DNA of 64,000 bases, from positions 248,001-312,000 of the forward strand of contig NZ_FXTL01000001.1 in the NCBI RefSeq assembly GCF_900182665.1, in the 5' to 3' direction. This stretch comes from Propioniciclava tarda (lineage in GTDB: Bacteria; Actinomycetota; Actinomycetes; Propionibacteriales; Propionibacteriaceae). Position 1 is the first letter of the stretch, and each line of letters opens with the position of its first letter. Of the stretch, positions 18,650-26,532 are shown in pieces. Both the position numbers and the translations under genes were made by a program. The notes below the pieces were generated by a model. That model was not told the origin of the DNA. It saw nothing but the letters and a program-made list of their open reading frames with translations, and did not search any database.

Positions 18650-19698
18650 TGAAGATCGAGATGCTGCCCGCCGAGCGCGGGGACTGCCTGTGGGTCACCT
18701 ACGGGACGCCGGAGCGGCACGTGCTGATCGACGGTGGTCCCGTGCAGACGATGGGCACGCTGGTGCCCGAGTTGGAGCGTCGGCTGGCGGCCTTGGGGCC
18801 TGGGGATGACCGCGTGGAGTTGCTGGTCCAGACCCACATCGACGCGGACCACATTCAGGGGCTGACGTCGCTGCTGAGTGATCCGGAGCGGGTGAAGCTG
18901 TTCCGGGATGTGTGGCTCAACGGGTATCGGCACGTGCAGTCGGCGGTCTTGGGGGCGCCCGATGCGGAGATGCTGACGGCGTCGCTCCTGCTTCATCCCC
19001 AGCGGTGGAACGCGGCGTTCGGGGGCGAGGCGGTGTGCGTGCCGAGGTCCGGGCCGTTGCCGGTGGTTGAGCTGGCGGGCGGTTTGAAGCTGACCCTGTT
19101 GGCACCGACGAGGGAGGCGCTCGCGGCGCTCGCTCCCGAGTGGGAGAAGGCGGTCGGTGAGCTGGCGGGCAAGGGCCGGCCGACGCCGGCGAGCAGGCGG
19201 CGGGGCGGTGTCTTGGGGTTCGATGCGGACGTGGCTGCGGCGGCGCCGTTCAAGGAGGACCGATCGAAGCCGAACAGTGCCGGGATCGCGTTCATCGCCG
19301 AGGCTGACGGACGCCGGGTGCTGTTCCTTGCGGACGTGCCGCCGAGGTTCGTTCTGGCGGCGTTCGACCGGCTGGGGCCTGGGGCCCAGCGGTTCGACGC
19401 GGTGAAGCTGTCGCATCACGGGTCCCGCAACAACACGAGTCTCGAGTTGTGTCGGCGGATCTCGTCGCCGCGGTGGCTGGTGTCGACGAACGGGGCGCAG
19501 TTCGGGCACCCGGACGCGGAGGCGCTGGCTCGGGTGATCGTGACCCAGGATCGTCCGACGTTCTGGTTCAACTACGAGACGAAGTTCGCCGCTGACGTGG
19601 TCACGGGGGCGGGGAGCCGGTATTCGGTCGAGCTGCCGCCGATGCGGGGCGGCAAGCGCGGCGAGGGGATCGTGGTCGATCTTGGGGTGGCGGGTTGA
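18649..19698 (+). CDS. Metallo-beta-lactamase-fold hydrolase (ComEC/Rec2-like MBL)
   Basis: 349 residues. It starts MKIEMLPAERGDCLWVTYG, the usual opening of ComEC-like MBL proteins, then HVLIDGG, the metal motif VQTHIDADHIQGL (HxDxDH), a later metal ligand in VLFLADVPP and the C-terminal KLSHHGSRNNTS. No membrane helices, so it is a soluble hydrolase, likely on nucleotides or nucleic acid by family analogy. The start codon overlaps the CHAT stop. It has fewer GGACGC words than the two genes before it (about three in 1.05 kb). Confidence 0.85.
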   Translation: MKIEMLPAERGDCLWVTYGTPERHVLIDGGPVQTMGTLVPELERRLAALGPGDDRVELLVQTHIDADHIQGLTSLLSDPERVKLFRDVWLNGYRHVQSAVLGAPDAEMLTASLLLHPQRWNAAFGGEAVCVPRSGPLPVVELAGGLKLTLLAPTREALAALAPEWEKAVGELAGKGRPTPASRRRGGVLGFDADVAAAAPFKEDRSKPNSAGIAFIAEADGRRVLFLADVPPRFVLAAFDRLGPGAQRFDAVKLSHHGSRNNTSLELCRRISSPRWLVSTNGAQFGHPDAEALARVIVTQDRPTFWFNYETKFAADVVTGAGSRYSVELPPMRGGKRGEGIVVDLGVAG

Positions 19699-19741
19699 GC
19701 CGAGGAGAGGTCCGGCGAGGGGTGCGCTCGGGGCGGCGCGC

Positions 19742-19955
19742 GAGGTCTTGGACCTGGTCATCGACGTGCGGGCGCAGCCCGGGTCGCGGAGGAGTCCTCA
19801 GTTCGGACGCGACGAGCTGCCCGGCATGGCTGAACGAGGCCGGCATCGGTTACGCGGCTGGACCGTCTGGCACCTCATCGGCGACGCGCCGCCAAGGCGC
19901 CACGAGCTGGGTGCGTGGGGACCAAAAGCCCTCCGGGACGCCGACGGCCGGCTGA
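19742..19955 (+). pseudogene. Decayed DUF488 gene
   Basis: Frame one reads EVLDLVIDVRAQPGSRRSPQ then FGRDEL, the conserved core of DUF488 proteins (DVRxxPxSRxxxFxxxxL). The next family block, PAWLNEAGIGYA (usual LxxxLxxxGIxYxxxP), follows in a different frame after about 19818. The normal N-terminal TIGHS segment and the C-terminal half are missing. It starts where the MBL gene ends and marks the edge of the accessory island. Confidence 0.6.
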
Positions 19956-20182
19956 CCGATCCGGCGCTGCGGCGGTCCGCGCACTTGAGCCGATCGAAGG
20001 AGGAGTGATTGGAGGTCGGGATGATGAGGGCCACTGCTCGGAGTTTCGCTGGGGCTTGTATCGGTGCGGCTGTCCCAGTGCGTCGACAGAGCTCCCCGCT
20101 GCCCGCATGGGCGGTCTCGGACTGCCGCTTGTTCGAGGGGTGCCGTCCGCGCTTGGTCGAGGTGCTGACCTAAGCTTCGGCC

Positions 20183-20398
20183 ATGTCCGAGGACGCCGCG
20201 GCACGGCTCAAGACGGCCCTTGATCTCTTCGAGGTCGGCCAGGATCTCATGCGCGCCCGGCTTCGACGCGAGAACCCAGAGTGGGACGAGCAGCGACTAG
20301 CGGACGAGATCCGAACGTGGCTTCGGCATCGACCGGGTGCCCTCGATGGGGACTACCCCGGGCCACGCTCTACGCGCCAACTGCGAGGGCTCGCGTGA
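20183..20398 (+). CDS. Rv0078B-type antitoxin
   Basis: 71 residues: MSEDAAARLKTALDLFEVGQ, DLMRARLRRENPEWDEQRLA, then a TWLRHRPGALDGDYPG tail. Size, the ALDLFEVGxDLMRxRLRRENP helix and the RRPGA-like tail match the small Rv0078B-related antitoxins. Its TGA stop overlaps the GTG of the next gene (GTGA), the usual arrangement for a toxin-antitoxin pair. Antitoxin role is by family and context, not shown here. Confidence 0.72.
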   Translation: MSEDAAARLKTALDLFEVGQDLMRARLRRENPEWDEQRLADEIRTWLRHRPGALDGDYPGPRSTRQLRGLA

Positions 20399-20982
20399 CG
20401 AATCCGGTCTACGCCGCTCTGGCTCAGCTTGTCAGAGACCTCGAATCACTTGGCGTGCGCTGGGCCTTGATCGGTGGCTTGGCCGTCTCGACTCGCGCTG
20501 AACCCCGCTTTACGCGTGACATCGACCTCTGCGTGGTGGCCGCGGATGACAAGGCGGCAGAGCACGTGACTCTCTGCCTCCGAGATCTGGGCTACGACGT
20601 GATGGCGCTCGTGGAACAGGAGTACGTAGGGCGCCTCGCGACGGTCCGGTTAGCCCCGCCGCTTGCCGGTGGGGTTGTCGTCGACCTGCTGTTTGCCTCA
20701 TCCGGTGTTGAAGGCGAGATAGCGGCCGTTGCGGAGCGACTTGAGATTCTCCCTCGCATCGTCGTGCCAGTCGCGAGCGCAGGGCACCTGGTCGTGCTGA
20801 AGCTGCTCGCCCACGACGACTCGCGTCCCCAGGACGCCGCTGACCTCGTTGCGCTCCGCGCGGTGCTGAGCCCGAACGACCAGGCTGAAGCGCTCCGTCT
20901 CGCGGCCCTGGTGGTCATGCGCGGCTTCCATCGAGACCGCGACCTGATCAAACTCGTCGAGTCCTACCTGGCGTCTGGCTAA
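20395..20982 (+). CDS. AbiEii/Rv0078A-type nucleotidyltransferase toxin
   Basis: 195 residues from GTG at 20395. The nucleotidyltransferase core is VRWALIGGLAVSTRAEPRFT followed by RDIDLCVV: the GG...RxTxDxD pattern of the AbiEii/MenA class. A third acidic site is probably VVDLLFASSG. The C-terminal part (HLVVLKLLAHDDSRPQDAAD) is also typical. Such toxins transfer nucleotides to RNA (often tRNA) in the families studied; the substrate here is unknown. Coupled by a four-base overlap to the antitoxin. Confidence 0.8.
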   Translation: MTNPVYAALAQLVRDLESLGVRWALIGGLAVSTRAEPRFTRDIDLCVVAADDKAAEHVTLCLRDLGYDVMALVEQEYVGRLATVRLAPPLAGGVVVDLLFASSGVEGEIAAVAERLEILPRIVVPVASAGHLVVLKLLAHDDSRPQDAADLVALRAVLSPNDQAEALRLAALVVMRGFHRDRDLIKLVESYLASG

Positions 20983-21042
20983 GCGACGAAGCCAATCCCA
21001 AGCTCGATCCGCCGAGGTGCCTGTGACAAGGCAGGTCGAGCC

Positions 21043-21098
21043 AAACGATCCGGTTTGCGGGGCTAAACGATACCTTGTGCAGAGATCAAACGATCCGC
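21043..21098. repeat. Three direct repeats AAACGAT(C/A)C at 22-23 bp spacing
   Basis: AAACGATCCG at 21043, AAACGATACC at 21065 and AAACGATCCG at 21088. They lie in the 390-base gene-free stretch between the toxin gene and the Pycsar genes. The even spacing of about two helical turns suggests either binding sites for a regulator of the defence genes or the repeated end of a lost IS21-type element. The rest of 20983-21372 shows nothing else. Confidence 0.5.
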
Positions 21099-21372
21099 TT
21101 GCAGGCCAGGTGTCGAGATGCAGCGAAGGCTGCACTAGTGGGCGCTCAGGACTTCGCACACCTCGACTCCGGTCAGCCCGCTGTGCAATGTAGAGAGCTG
21201 AGAGGGTCCCTCAGAGTGCGAGGCGGTCACGATCATGTCGAGGTCAGATCGGGCCCGGGGGCGGTGCAGGCGCCATCCACTGGCTGCTTCTGCCTCGGGC
21301 GAACCGGACTGGGTACGGTCGGGACATGGCATCGGCTTCGTGCGGTGCCGAACGCAATGAGAGCGAGGCACT

Positions 21373-21981
21373 ATGAGCACGCTGCTCGGTTGGCTTGGTC
21401 GTTTGTGGTTTGGCTCATTGGGCACCGCGCGGCCGGACCCGTCAACGGCAGTCGCAGCAGCAGGCTCGACGGATGTCACGAGTACTCAGGACGCCTGGGC
21501 GGTACTGTCGCTGGTCAACGAGTGGGTGAAGCACTCCGAAGCTAAGCTCGGGGTCGTCCTAGCATTCGTCGGTGTGATGGCGGCGGGGCTCATCACGATC
21601 GCAGCAGATATCCCATGTCCGTCGCTGGTCATCCTGTGCATCGAGGGGGCCGCCGCGGTTCTCATCCTCGCCTCGGCCGTCCTCGCCTCTCTGGGGCTCC
21701 TACCTCGGTTCAAGGGGCAGAGCGAAGAAGCCCAGATGAACCCGCTCTTCTACGGCGACGTGGCGAATCACTTCAAGGGGAAGTCCGAGGAGTATGTCAC
21801 CGCCCTCTCAGGCGTCATCGGCAGCCAAGACGCCTTGATCCGACAGATCGCCCGCCAGGTCCACGCCAACGCCGATGTCGCGAGCCGGAAGTACCTGTGG
21901 GCGAACCGGTCCATCCTCGTCGGGATGCTTGGCTTGGTTTGCCTCTTCGTGCTGGCGGCGGGTGTCGCTCTGGGTTGGTGA
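21373..21981 (+). CDS. pycTM: Pycsar membrane effector PycTM
   Basis: 202 residues. After a short leader comes AWAVLSLVNEWVKHSEAKLG and the first helix VVLAFVGVMAAGLITIA, a second helix near 97-115 (AAAVLILASAVLASLGLL), then a cytosolic segment with NPLFYGDVANHF, LSGVIGSQDALIRQIARQVH and NADVASRKYLWANRS, and a last helix MLGLVCLFVLAAGVALG. The order and these landmarks (NPLFFGxI; ALxxQIxxNAxIAxxKYxW) are those of the Pycsar effector family, which opens the membrane when it binds a cyclic pyrimidine. It lies 39 bases before the matching cyclase, which confirms the system. Confidence 0.85.
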   Translation: MSTLLGWLGRLWFGSLGTARPDPSTAVAAAGSTDVTSTQDAWAVLSLVNEWVKHSEAKLGVVLAFVGVMAAGLITIAADIPCPSLVILCIEGAAAVLILASAVLASLGLLPRFKGQSEEAQMNPLFYGDVANHFKGKSEEYVTALSGVIGSQDALIRQIARQVHANADVASRKYLWANRSILVGMLGLVCLFVLAAGVALGW

Positions 21982-22020
21982 GCACCAGAACTGTCAGGGC
22001 CGTCCCGTAACCTCCGGACC

Positions 22021-22947
22021 ATGAGTGATGAAGACCTGTTCCTTACCGCCTTGCTCGACTCCCTCGGGAAGGAGGTCAACACCGTCCTCAATAACTCCCC
22101 GATCAAGGTCGAGGAGAAGGATGGCGACTTCAAGGCAGAGGACATCCCCAGCCCTTCATCTGACACCTGGGTAAAACTGCCCGAGGTCGTGGCCGTGGTC
22201 TGCGACCTGAAGGGCTCCACCCACCTCGGCACGGGGAAGCACGACACATCAACGGCCCGCATCTACAAGAGCGGGGTGGAGGGTGCGGTCCGCGTCTTTC
22301 ACGAGTTCGGGGCCAACTTCATCGACATCCAAGGCGACGGTGGCTTCGGACTCTTCTGGGGCGAGCGCGCTCACGAACGTGCCCTTTGTGCGGGGGTGAC
22401 CATCAGGACCTTCAGCGAAGAGTTCGTTGAGCGACTCGAGAAGCGCTGGCCGGAGGGACTTCCCGAGACGGGCTACAAGGTTGGAATCCATGCTGCGCGG
22501 ACTCTCGTGAAGCGCATCGGCACCAAGCGAGAGATCTCGGAGCAAGAGGCCGTATGGGCTGGCAGGCCCGTCAACTACGCGGCCAAGTGCGCCCAGAGCG
22601 CGGACCGTCATCAAGTCATCATCACCCAGGCTGTATGGGACAAGATGAAGGACAACGACTTTATCGCCTTCAGTTGTGATTGCGGCGACGGGCCCACAGC
22701 CAATCTCTGGACCGATGTGACGGTGGATCGGCTACCCGAGGAAGACCGGGATGCTGTTGTCCTGAACTCGCCGTGGTGCAAGACGTGCGGCCCTGCGTTC
22801 TGCGAGGCCATCATGGCCGGAGAAAAGAAGCGAGACATCCCTTCGGCTGTCCGCACCGGCATCAACAGGATGAAGATGCAGAAGGCCTTGGAAGCAAAAC
22901 GCCTGCGCGACAGCTCCCGCAACAGCGCCCTGAGAGGGGTGCGATAG
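22021..22947 (+). CDS. pycC: Pycsar pyrimidine nucleotide cyclase PycC
   Basis: 308 residues. The class III cyclase core has the two metal Asp sites: AVVCDLKGSTHLG and FIDIQGDGGFGLFWGE. Further landmarks are ETGYKVGIHAARTLVKRIG, a nucleotide-binding-type segment, and WAGRPVNYAAKCAQ, the adenylate-cyclase-fold closing motif. The C-terminal region carries Cys pairs (FSCDCGDG and WCKTCGPAFC), perhaps a zinc site. PycC enzymes make cCMP or cUMP on phage infection; which one cannot be read by eye. No strong ribosome site is visible at the ATG of 22021, so translation may be coupled to pycTM. Confidence 0.85.
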   Translation: MSDEDLFLTALLDSLGKEVNTVLNNSPIKVEEKDGDFKAEDIPSPSSDTWVKLPEVVAVVCDLKGSTHLGTGKHDTSTARIYKSGVEGAVRVFHEFGANFIDIQGDGGFGLFWGERAHERALCAGVTIRTFSEEFVERLEKRWPEGLPETGYKVGIHAARTLVKRIGTKREISEQEAVWAGRPVNYAAKCAQSADRHQVIITQAVWDKMKDNDFIAFSCDCGDGPTANLWTDVTVDRLPEEDRDAVVLNSPWCKTCGPAFCEAIMAGEKKRDIPSAVRTGINRMKMQKALEAKRLRDSSRNSALRGVR

Positions 22948-23051
22948 CGCTCGGTCCTGACAGTGTGATACTGCGGTGAGGCGACCCAACACCATTCTCA
23001 ACCCGGAGAGGGTAAAGCGTCACCGTGGCCAGTCAATCTCCCTGACGCGTC

Positions 23052-24181
23052 CTAGTGGCGTGTCGATGAAATAACTTTATGGTTGTGTGTCACTATGGGG
23101 TATGGCGAACAAGACAGCCCCGGCGTTGGTGTTGCGGGAGGGTGACCGGGCCGAGTTGGAACGGTTGACCCGGGCGGGCACGGTGCGGGCGTCGGCGGCG
23201 CAGCGGGCCCGGATCGTGTTGCTGGCCGCCGACGGGGTCGGCAACCAGGTGATCGCGGACACGGTGGGGGTGTCGCGTCCGACGGTGAACCTGTGGCGGG
23301 ACCGGTACACCGCGCGTGGCCTGGCGGGGCTGGAGGACGAACCGCGTCCGGGTCGGCCCCGGCAGGTGGACCGGGCGGCGATCCTCGCGGCCACCTTGGT
23401 ACCCCCGCCTGCCAGCCTGGGGGTGACGCACTGGTCGTCGCGGCTGCTCGCGCCCAGGGTGGGGGTGGACCATGCCACCGTCGCCGGGGTGTGGAAAGAG
23501 TTCGGGGTGAAGCCGTGGAAGGAGGACACGTTCAAGTTCTCCACCGATCCCGAACTGGTCGCCAAGGTGACCGATGTCGTGGGCTTGTACCTGGCGCCCC
23601 CGGACAACGCCGTGGTGTTGTGCGTGGACGAGAAGTCCCAGATCCAGGCGTTGGACCGGACCCAGAAGGTGCTACCACTCCGGCCCGGGCACGCCGAGCA
23701 ACGCACCCACGACTACGTCCGGCACGGCACCACCACCCTGCTCGCCGCCTTGGAGGTCGCCACCGGGACGGTGACCGGCCTGTGCAAGGACCGGCACCGC
23801 CATCAGGAGTTCCTGGTGTTCCTCAAGCACGTCGCCCGCGCCTACCCCGAACGCGAGTTGCACCTGGTGATGGATAACTACGCCACCCACAAGAAGGCCG
23901 AGGTCCGCGACTGGCTGGCGGCGAATTCGCGGATCCACGTGCACTTCACCCCGACCTCGGGATCGTGGCTCAACCTGGTCGAGGTCTGGTTCGGGATCAT
24001 CGAACGCCAAGCCATCCGCCGTGGCACGTTCACCTCGGTGCGGGACCTGATGGCCAGCATCCGCGCGTTCATCACCGGCTGGAACCGTCGCAAGCACCCC
24101 TTCATCTGGACCAAGACCCCCGACGAAATCCTCGACAAAATCGACCGCAAACGTAAACACGTCTCATCGACGCGCCACTAG
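23052..24181 (+). mobile_element. Intact IS630-family insertion sequence
   Basis: An 18-base terminal inverted repeat, CTAGTGGCGTGTCGATGA at 23052-23069, matches the complement of 24164-24181 with one mismatch. Both ends sit at TA (within CTAG), the target duplicated by IS630 elements. About 1.13 kb with a single transposase gene and no passenger genes. It lies about 100 bases beyond pycC and 30 bases before the end of the membrane-protein gene, interrupting neither. Confidence 0.85.
23102..24181 (+). CDS. IS630-family DDE transposase
   Basis: 359 residues from ATG 23102. The N-terminal helix-turn-helix region contains GVGNQVIADTVGVSRPTVNL. The catalytic DDE triad lies in VVLCVDEKSQIQALDRTQ, LVMDNYATHKKAEV and GSWLNLVEVWFGIIERQA. 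The stop codon TAG is formed by the last bases of the right inverted repeat, so coding and element end together. An earlier in-frame start at 23087 adds only five residues. Confidence 0.92.
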   Translation: MANKTAPALVLREGDRAELERLTRAGTVRASAAQRARIVLLAADGVGNQVIADTVGVSRPTVNLWRDRYTARGLAGLEDEPRPGRPRQVDRAAILAATLVPPPASLGVTHWSSRLLAPRVGVDHATVAGVWKEFGVKPWKEDTFKFSTDPELVAKVTDVVGLYLAPPDNAVVLCVDEKSQIQALDRTQKVLPLRPGHAEQRTHDYVRHGTTTLLAALEVATGTVTGLCKDRHRHQEFLVFLKHVARAYPERELHLVMDNYATHKKAEVRDWLAANSRIHVHFTPTSGSWLNLVEVWFGIIERQAIRRGTFTSVRDLMASIRAFITGWNRRKHPFIWTKTPDEILDKIDRKRKHVSSTRH

Positions 24182-24212
24182 CGTCTTTGGCGTGGCTGCC
24201 GAACGGGATCAT

Positions 24213-24899
24213 TCAGGGAGATGGCGTTGCGGAAGGAAGCATTGAGGGAACTGGCAGCGGGCTCGCATGAACGGTGGTTTCCGGGGTATGTGATGAAGAG
24301 GCGTCGCTCGCCATCCAGGATCCGACCTGCAGCGCTATGGCGCCGACAAGGAACGTCGAGGCGCCCACGCGGTAGAACCACCGGAGCTTGTGGTCGGAGT
24401 GCATGACCGTTCTGTCGCCTTCCCGAGCGGTGCCCTCGCGGCCAGAAAGGAAGGCAACTAGGCGTCCGACGGGCTGCGGACTTCGCTGCGTGATGCCCGC
24501 AGTCAGATGGGCTTCTGGAAGGTACTGTGAGATGGCGTTCTCCAGTTGAGTGCCCTCTGCCACAGCGGCCTTGAGGAGCGGGTGGTACCAGAGCCGATCC
24601 ACGAAGTAGAACGCGTACCAGAGGATCAGCCCTAGGATCAGCACCGCGCTGCCGAGGCTGATTGGGCCGAGAGTCGACTTGTCCTTCGCGGCGACTCCGG
24701 CAGCGCCCAACGCGAACGTGGCGACGGTCAATGCGAGACCCCGAATGCGCCACTCGATGCCGTTGAAGTGCTGCTGCACCTCAATGCTGGTCTTCCACAT
24801 GGTCACGTAGTGGCCGACGGCCTCGTTCGGGCTGAGGCTCGTGATGGCCAGCGGCGGATCTGTTGCCCCGCTCTCTTGGGTCGCTTCGGGGTCAGCCAT
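24213..24899 (-). CDS. Membrane protein with three or four helices, HAD-linked, unknown
   Basis: 228 residues. The start (MADPEATQESGAT...LSPNEAVGHYVTMWKTSIEV) leads to QQHFNGIEWRIRG and the helices LALTVATFALGAAGVAA and GSAVLILGLILWYAFYFVD. A soluble middle has LWYHPLLKAAVAEGTQLENA. A third helix, STFLVGAIALQVGSW, precedes a Ser/Thr/Pro tail. I know no function for it; the general layout resembles small 2TM effector proteins found beside defence genes. It starts nine bases after the HAD gene, so the two form an operon that points towards the IS630 element. Confidence 0.7.
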   Translation of the reverse strand: MADPEATQESGATDPPLAITSLSPNEAVGHYVTMWKTSIEVQQHFNGIEWRIRGLALTVATFALGAAGVAAKDKSTLGPISLGSAVLILGLILWYAFYFVDRLWYHPLLKAAVAEGTQLENAISQYLPEAHLTAGITQRSPQPVGRLVAFLSGREGTAREGDRTVMHSDHKLRWFYRVGASTFLVGAIALQVGSWMASDASSSHTPETTVHASPLPVPSMLPSATPSP

Positions 24900-24908
24900 G
24901 CTCTGAGC

Positions 24909-25778
24909 CTAGGCCAGGCCGAGTACGGGCAGTACCTCGGCGAACTCGTGCTGACAGGTGTGCGTCGCTGTGATCGGACGGTTGGAGCCGACGTGAGTTC
25001 GTTCCCGTTCAACGTCCTCGTCAGTCCAGTGCGTGACACGGCGTAGTAGGTCGTATCCGGGGTGTTGCTGGACTTCCCCGTAACGAGCGTGGACGTCGGT
25101 GACGTGCGCCTGCTGCGCCATAGCGACGTCCTTCATCAGGCTGTCGCCCATGTAGACGGCCTCGTCCGGCTTGAAGCCGACTGAGTCGAGGATCGAGAGC
25201 AACACCTGGGCGTTTGGCTTCAGGACCCCTCTCGGCACGTGCCTGTGTTCGGTTCGGTCGAGTTCGTAGGACGAATCGGGTTGGCTCCGCATGTCCTCGA
25301 ACTTCTTGCCCGTCGGCAGGTCGTGGTCCGGGGCCGAGTAGAGAACGTCGATGACGCCGTCGAGACCGGTCCGCTTGATGCGCCACATCGTCCAGTAGGC
25401 CAGTGATTCCGTGTAGGCGACGACTGAGATGCCGGCTGACTTGGCCTTGGTTAGGGTGTCGAGGACTCCTGGGTACAGCTGGGTGCAGCGTCTGCGTTCG
25501 CTCCGGAGTAGGTCCACGGCTCGCGGGAACGCCTGCCATGGCTCCACGCCTCCCGCGGCGTCGATCAGGGAGGGGACTTCGCTCAGCAGGTTGGAGTACT
25601 CGGTGGTGCCGTGCTTCTGGTGAAGGGCACGGATCTCACTTTCGAGCACGCTGCGAGGCACCCCCGAGTCCTCTTCGAGGGCCAGCAGCATGGCAGAGAA
25701 GGAAGCGTGCCACGCGGCGAACCAGTCCCACAGCGTGTTGTCCAGGTCCGTGACCAAGACCAGCTTCCGTCCCTGCAT
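24909..25778 (-). CDS. HAD-superfamily hydrolase
   Basis: 289 residues. Motif I is LVTDLDNTLWDWF (DxD), motif II VVAYTES, Lys of motif III in RGVLKPNAQVLL and motif IV AVYMGDSLMKDVAMAQQ, the full HAD phosphatase set. A long cap region lies between motifs I and II. Two ATGs are adjacent (25781 and 25778); GGAG at 25784-25787 has correct spacing (five bases) only for the second, which decides the start. The GGACGC word is absent. It is coupled to the downstream membrane protein, suggesting a two-protein system. Confidence 0.85.
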   Translation of the reverse strand: MQGRKLVLVTDLDNTLWDWFAAWHASFSAMLLALEEDSGVPRSVLESEIRALHQKHGTTEYSNLLSEVPSLIDAAGGVEPWQAFPRAVDLLRSERRRCTQLYPGVLDTLTKAKSAGISVVAYTESLAYWTMWRIKRTGLDGVIDVLYSAPDHDLPTGKKFEDMRSQPDSSYELDRTEHRHVPRGVLKPNAQVLLSILDSVGFKPDEAVYMGDSLMKDVAMAQQAHVTDVHARYGEVQQHPGYDLLRRVTHWTDEDVERERTHVGSNRPITATHTCQHEFAEVLPVLGLA

Positions 25779-26169
25779 CATGGCTCCAACGTACTTGCTC
25801 CCTCTGACACTGCGTCGCCGTGGGCGTACGACTAGGCAGCGCGGCAGAGCCCGCTGCTCTCCAGACAAGGTTTGGTGTAACCGAGACGTACCCAGACGGA
25901 TCGCGCTGGCGGTTTGTGTGGGTGGCCTGTTCGATTCGGGAGATCATCATCCTTCTTGCTGGTGCAGATGGCACCCTGCCGCGTCACGACTTGGTGACAC
26001 CGGTTCGCCTTGTCATCCTCATTGAGTACTGCTCGATGACAGCAGGCTGGCGTAGGTGGCCTATGGTGTGACCGTGACGTTCAAAGTAGGGTTGCCGGAC
26101 GGGAGTCACCCAATTCCCTCACCAACCAATGCGAGCCTCACCAGCTCTCGTGACCAGCGACGAGGTCCC

Positions 26170-26517
26170 ATGAAGCCCCGACTGGATACTGCTCTCAAGG
26201 CACTGGGGGAGCAGAGAACTATCCAAGATGTGTTGGCCCTGCTCGACGACTATCCGAGGCCAACCAGCCAGCCTTGCCTCCGATACGCGTGTCGGCAACC
26301 CGCCCTATGGCCGGCGACCGGTGGGCATCCACAGGGCTTCTGCAGCGACTCTTGCCGGCGCCGATTTGTGATCGAACGAACTCATTTGCGCGAACAGGAG
26401 CAGGAACTGGTCGCGTGCCTCCAACTGCCGGCGTCGGTCCGAAAGCGGAGACGAGTCGAACTCGCCCTCTCGGCAGTTCGTTGGCAGCTGATGCGGTACC
26501 TGACGGCAGCGGAATGA
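26170..26517 (+). CDS. Small zinc-finger-like protein, unknown
   Basis: 115 residues from the ATG at 26170. It has a Cys set, PCLRYACRQPALW...HPQGFCSDSCRRRF (Cx4C...Cx3C), likely a small zinc-binding fold, followed by a Glu/Arg-rich helix, ERTHLREQEQELVACLQL, and a basic C-terminal half, VRKRRRVELALSAVRWQLMR. It could bind nucleic acid. A frame from 26056 would add 38 residues of low-quality sequence. Stands alone between the HAD pair and the IF-2N gene. Confidence 0.55.
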   Translation: MKPRLDTALKALGEQRTIQDVLALLDDYPRPTSQPCLRYACRQPALWPATGGHPQGFCSDSCRRRFVIERTHLREQEQELVACLQLPASVRKRRRVELALSAVRWQLMRYLTAAE

Positions 26518-26532
26518 GGCACCGCCGCTGGT

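Noticed and set aside
24182-25900. HAD and membrane-protein genes as IS630 passengers
   Set aside because: Both lie outside the right inverted repeat; the element ends at 24181.
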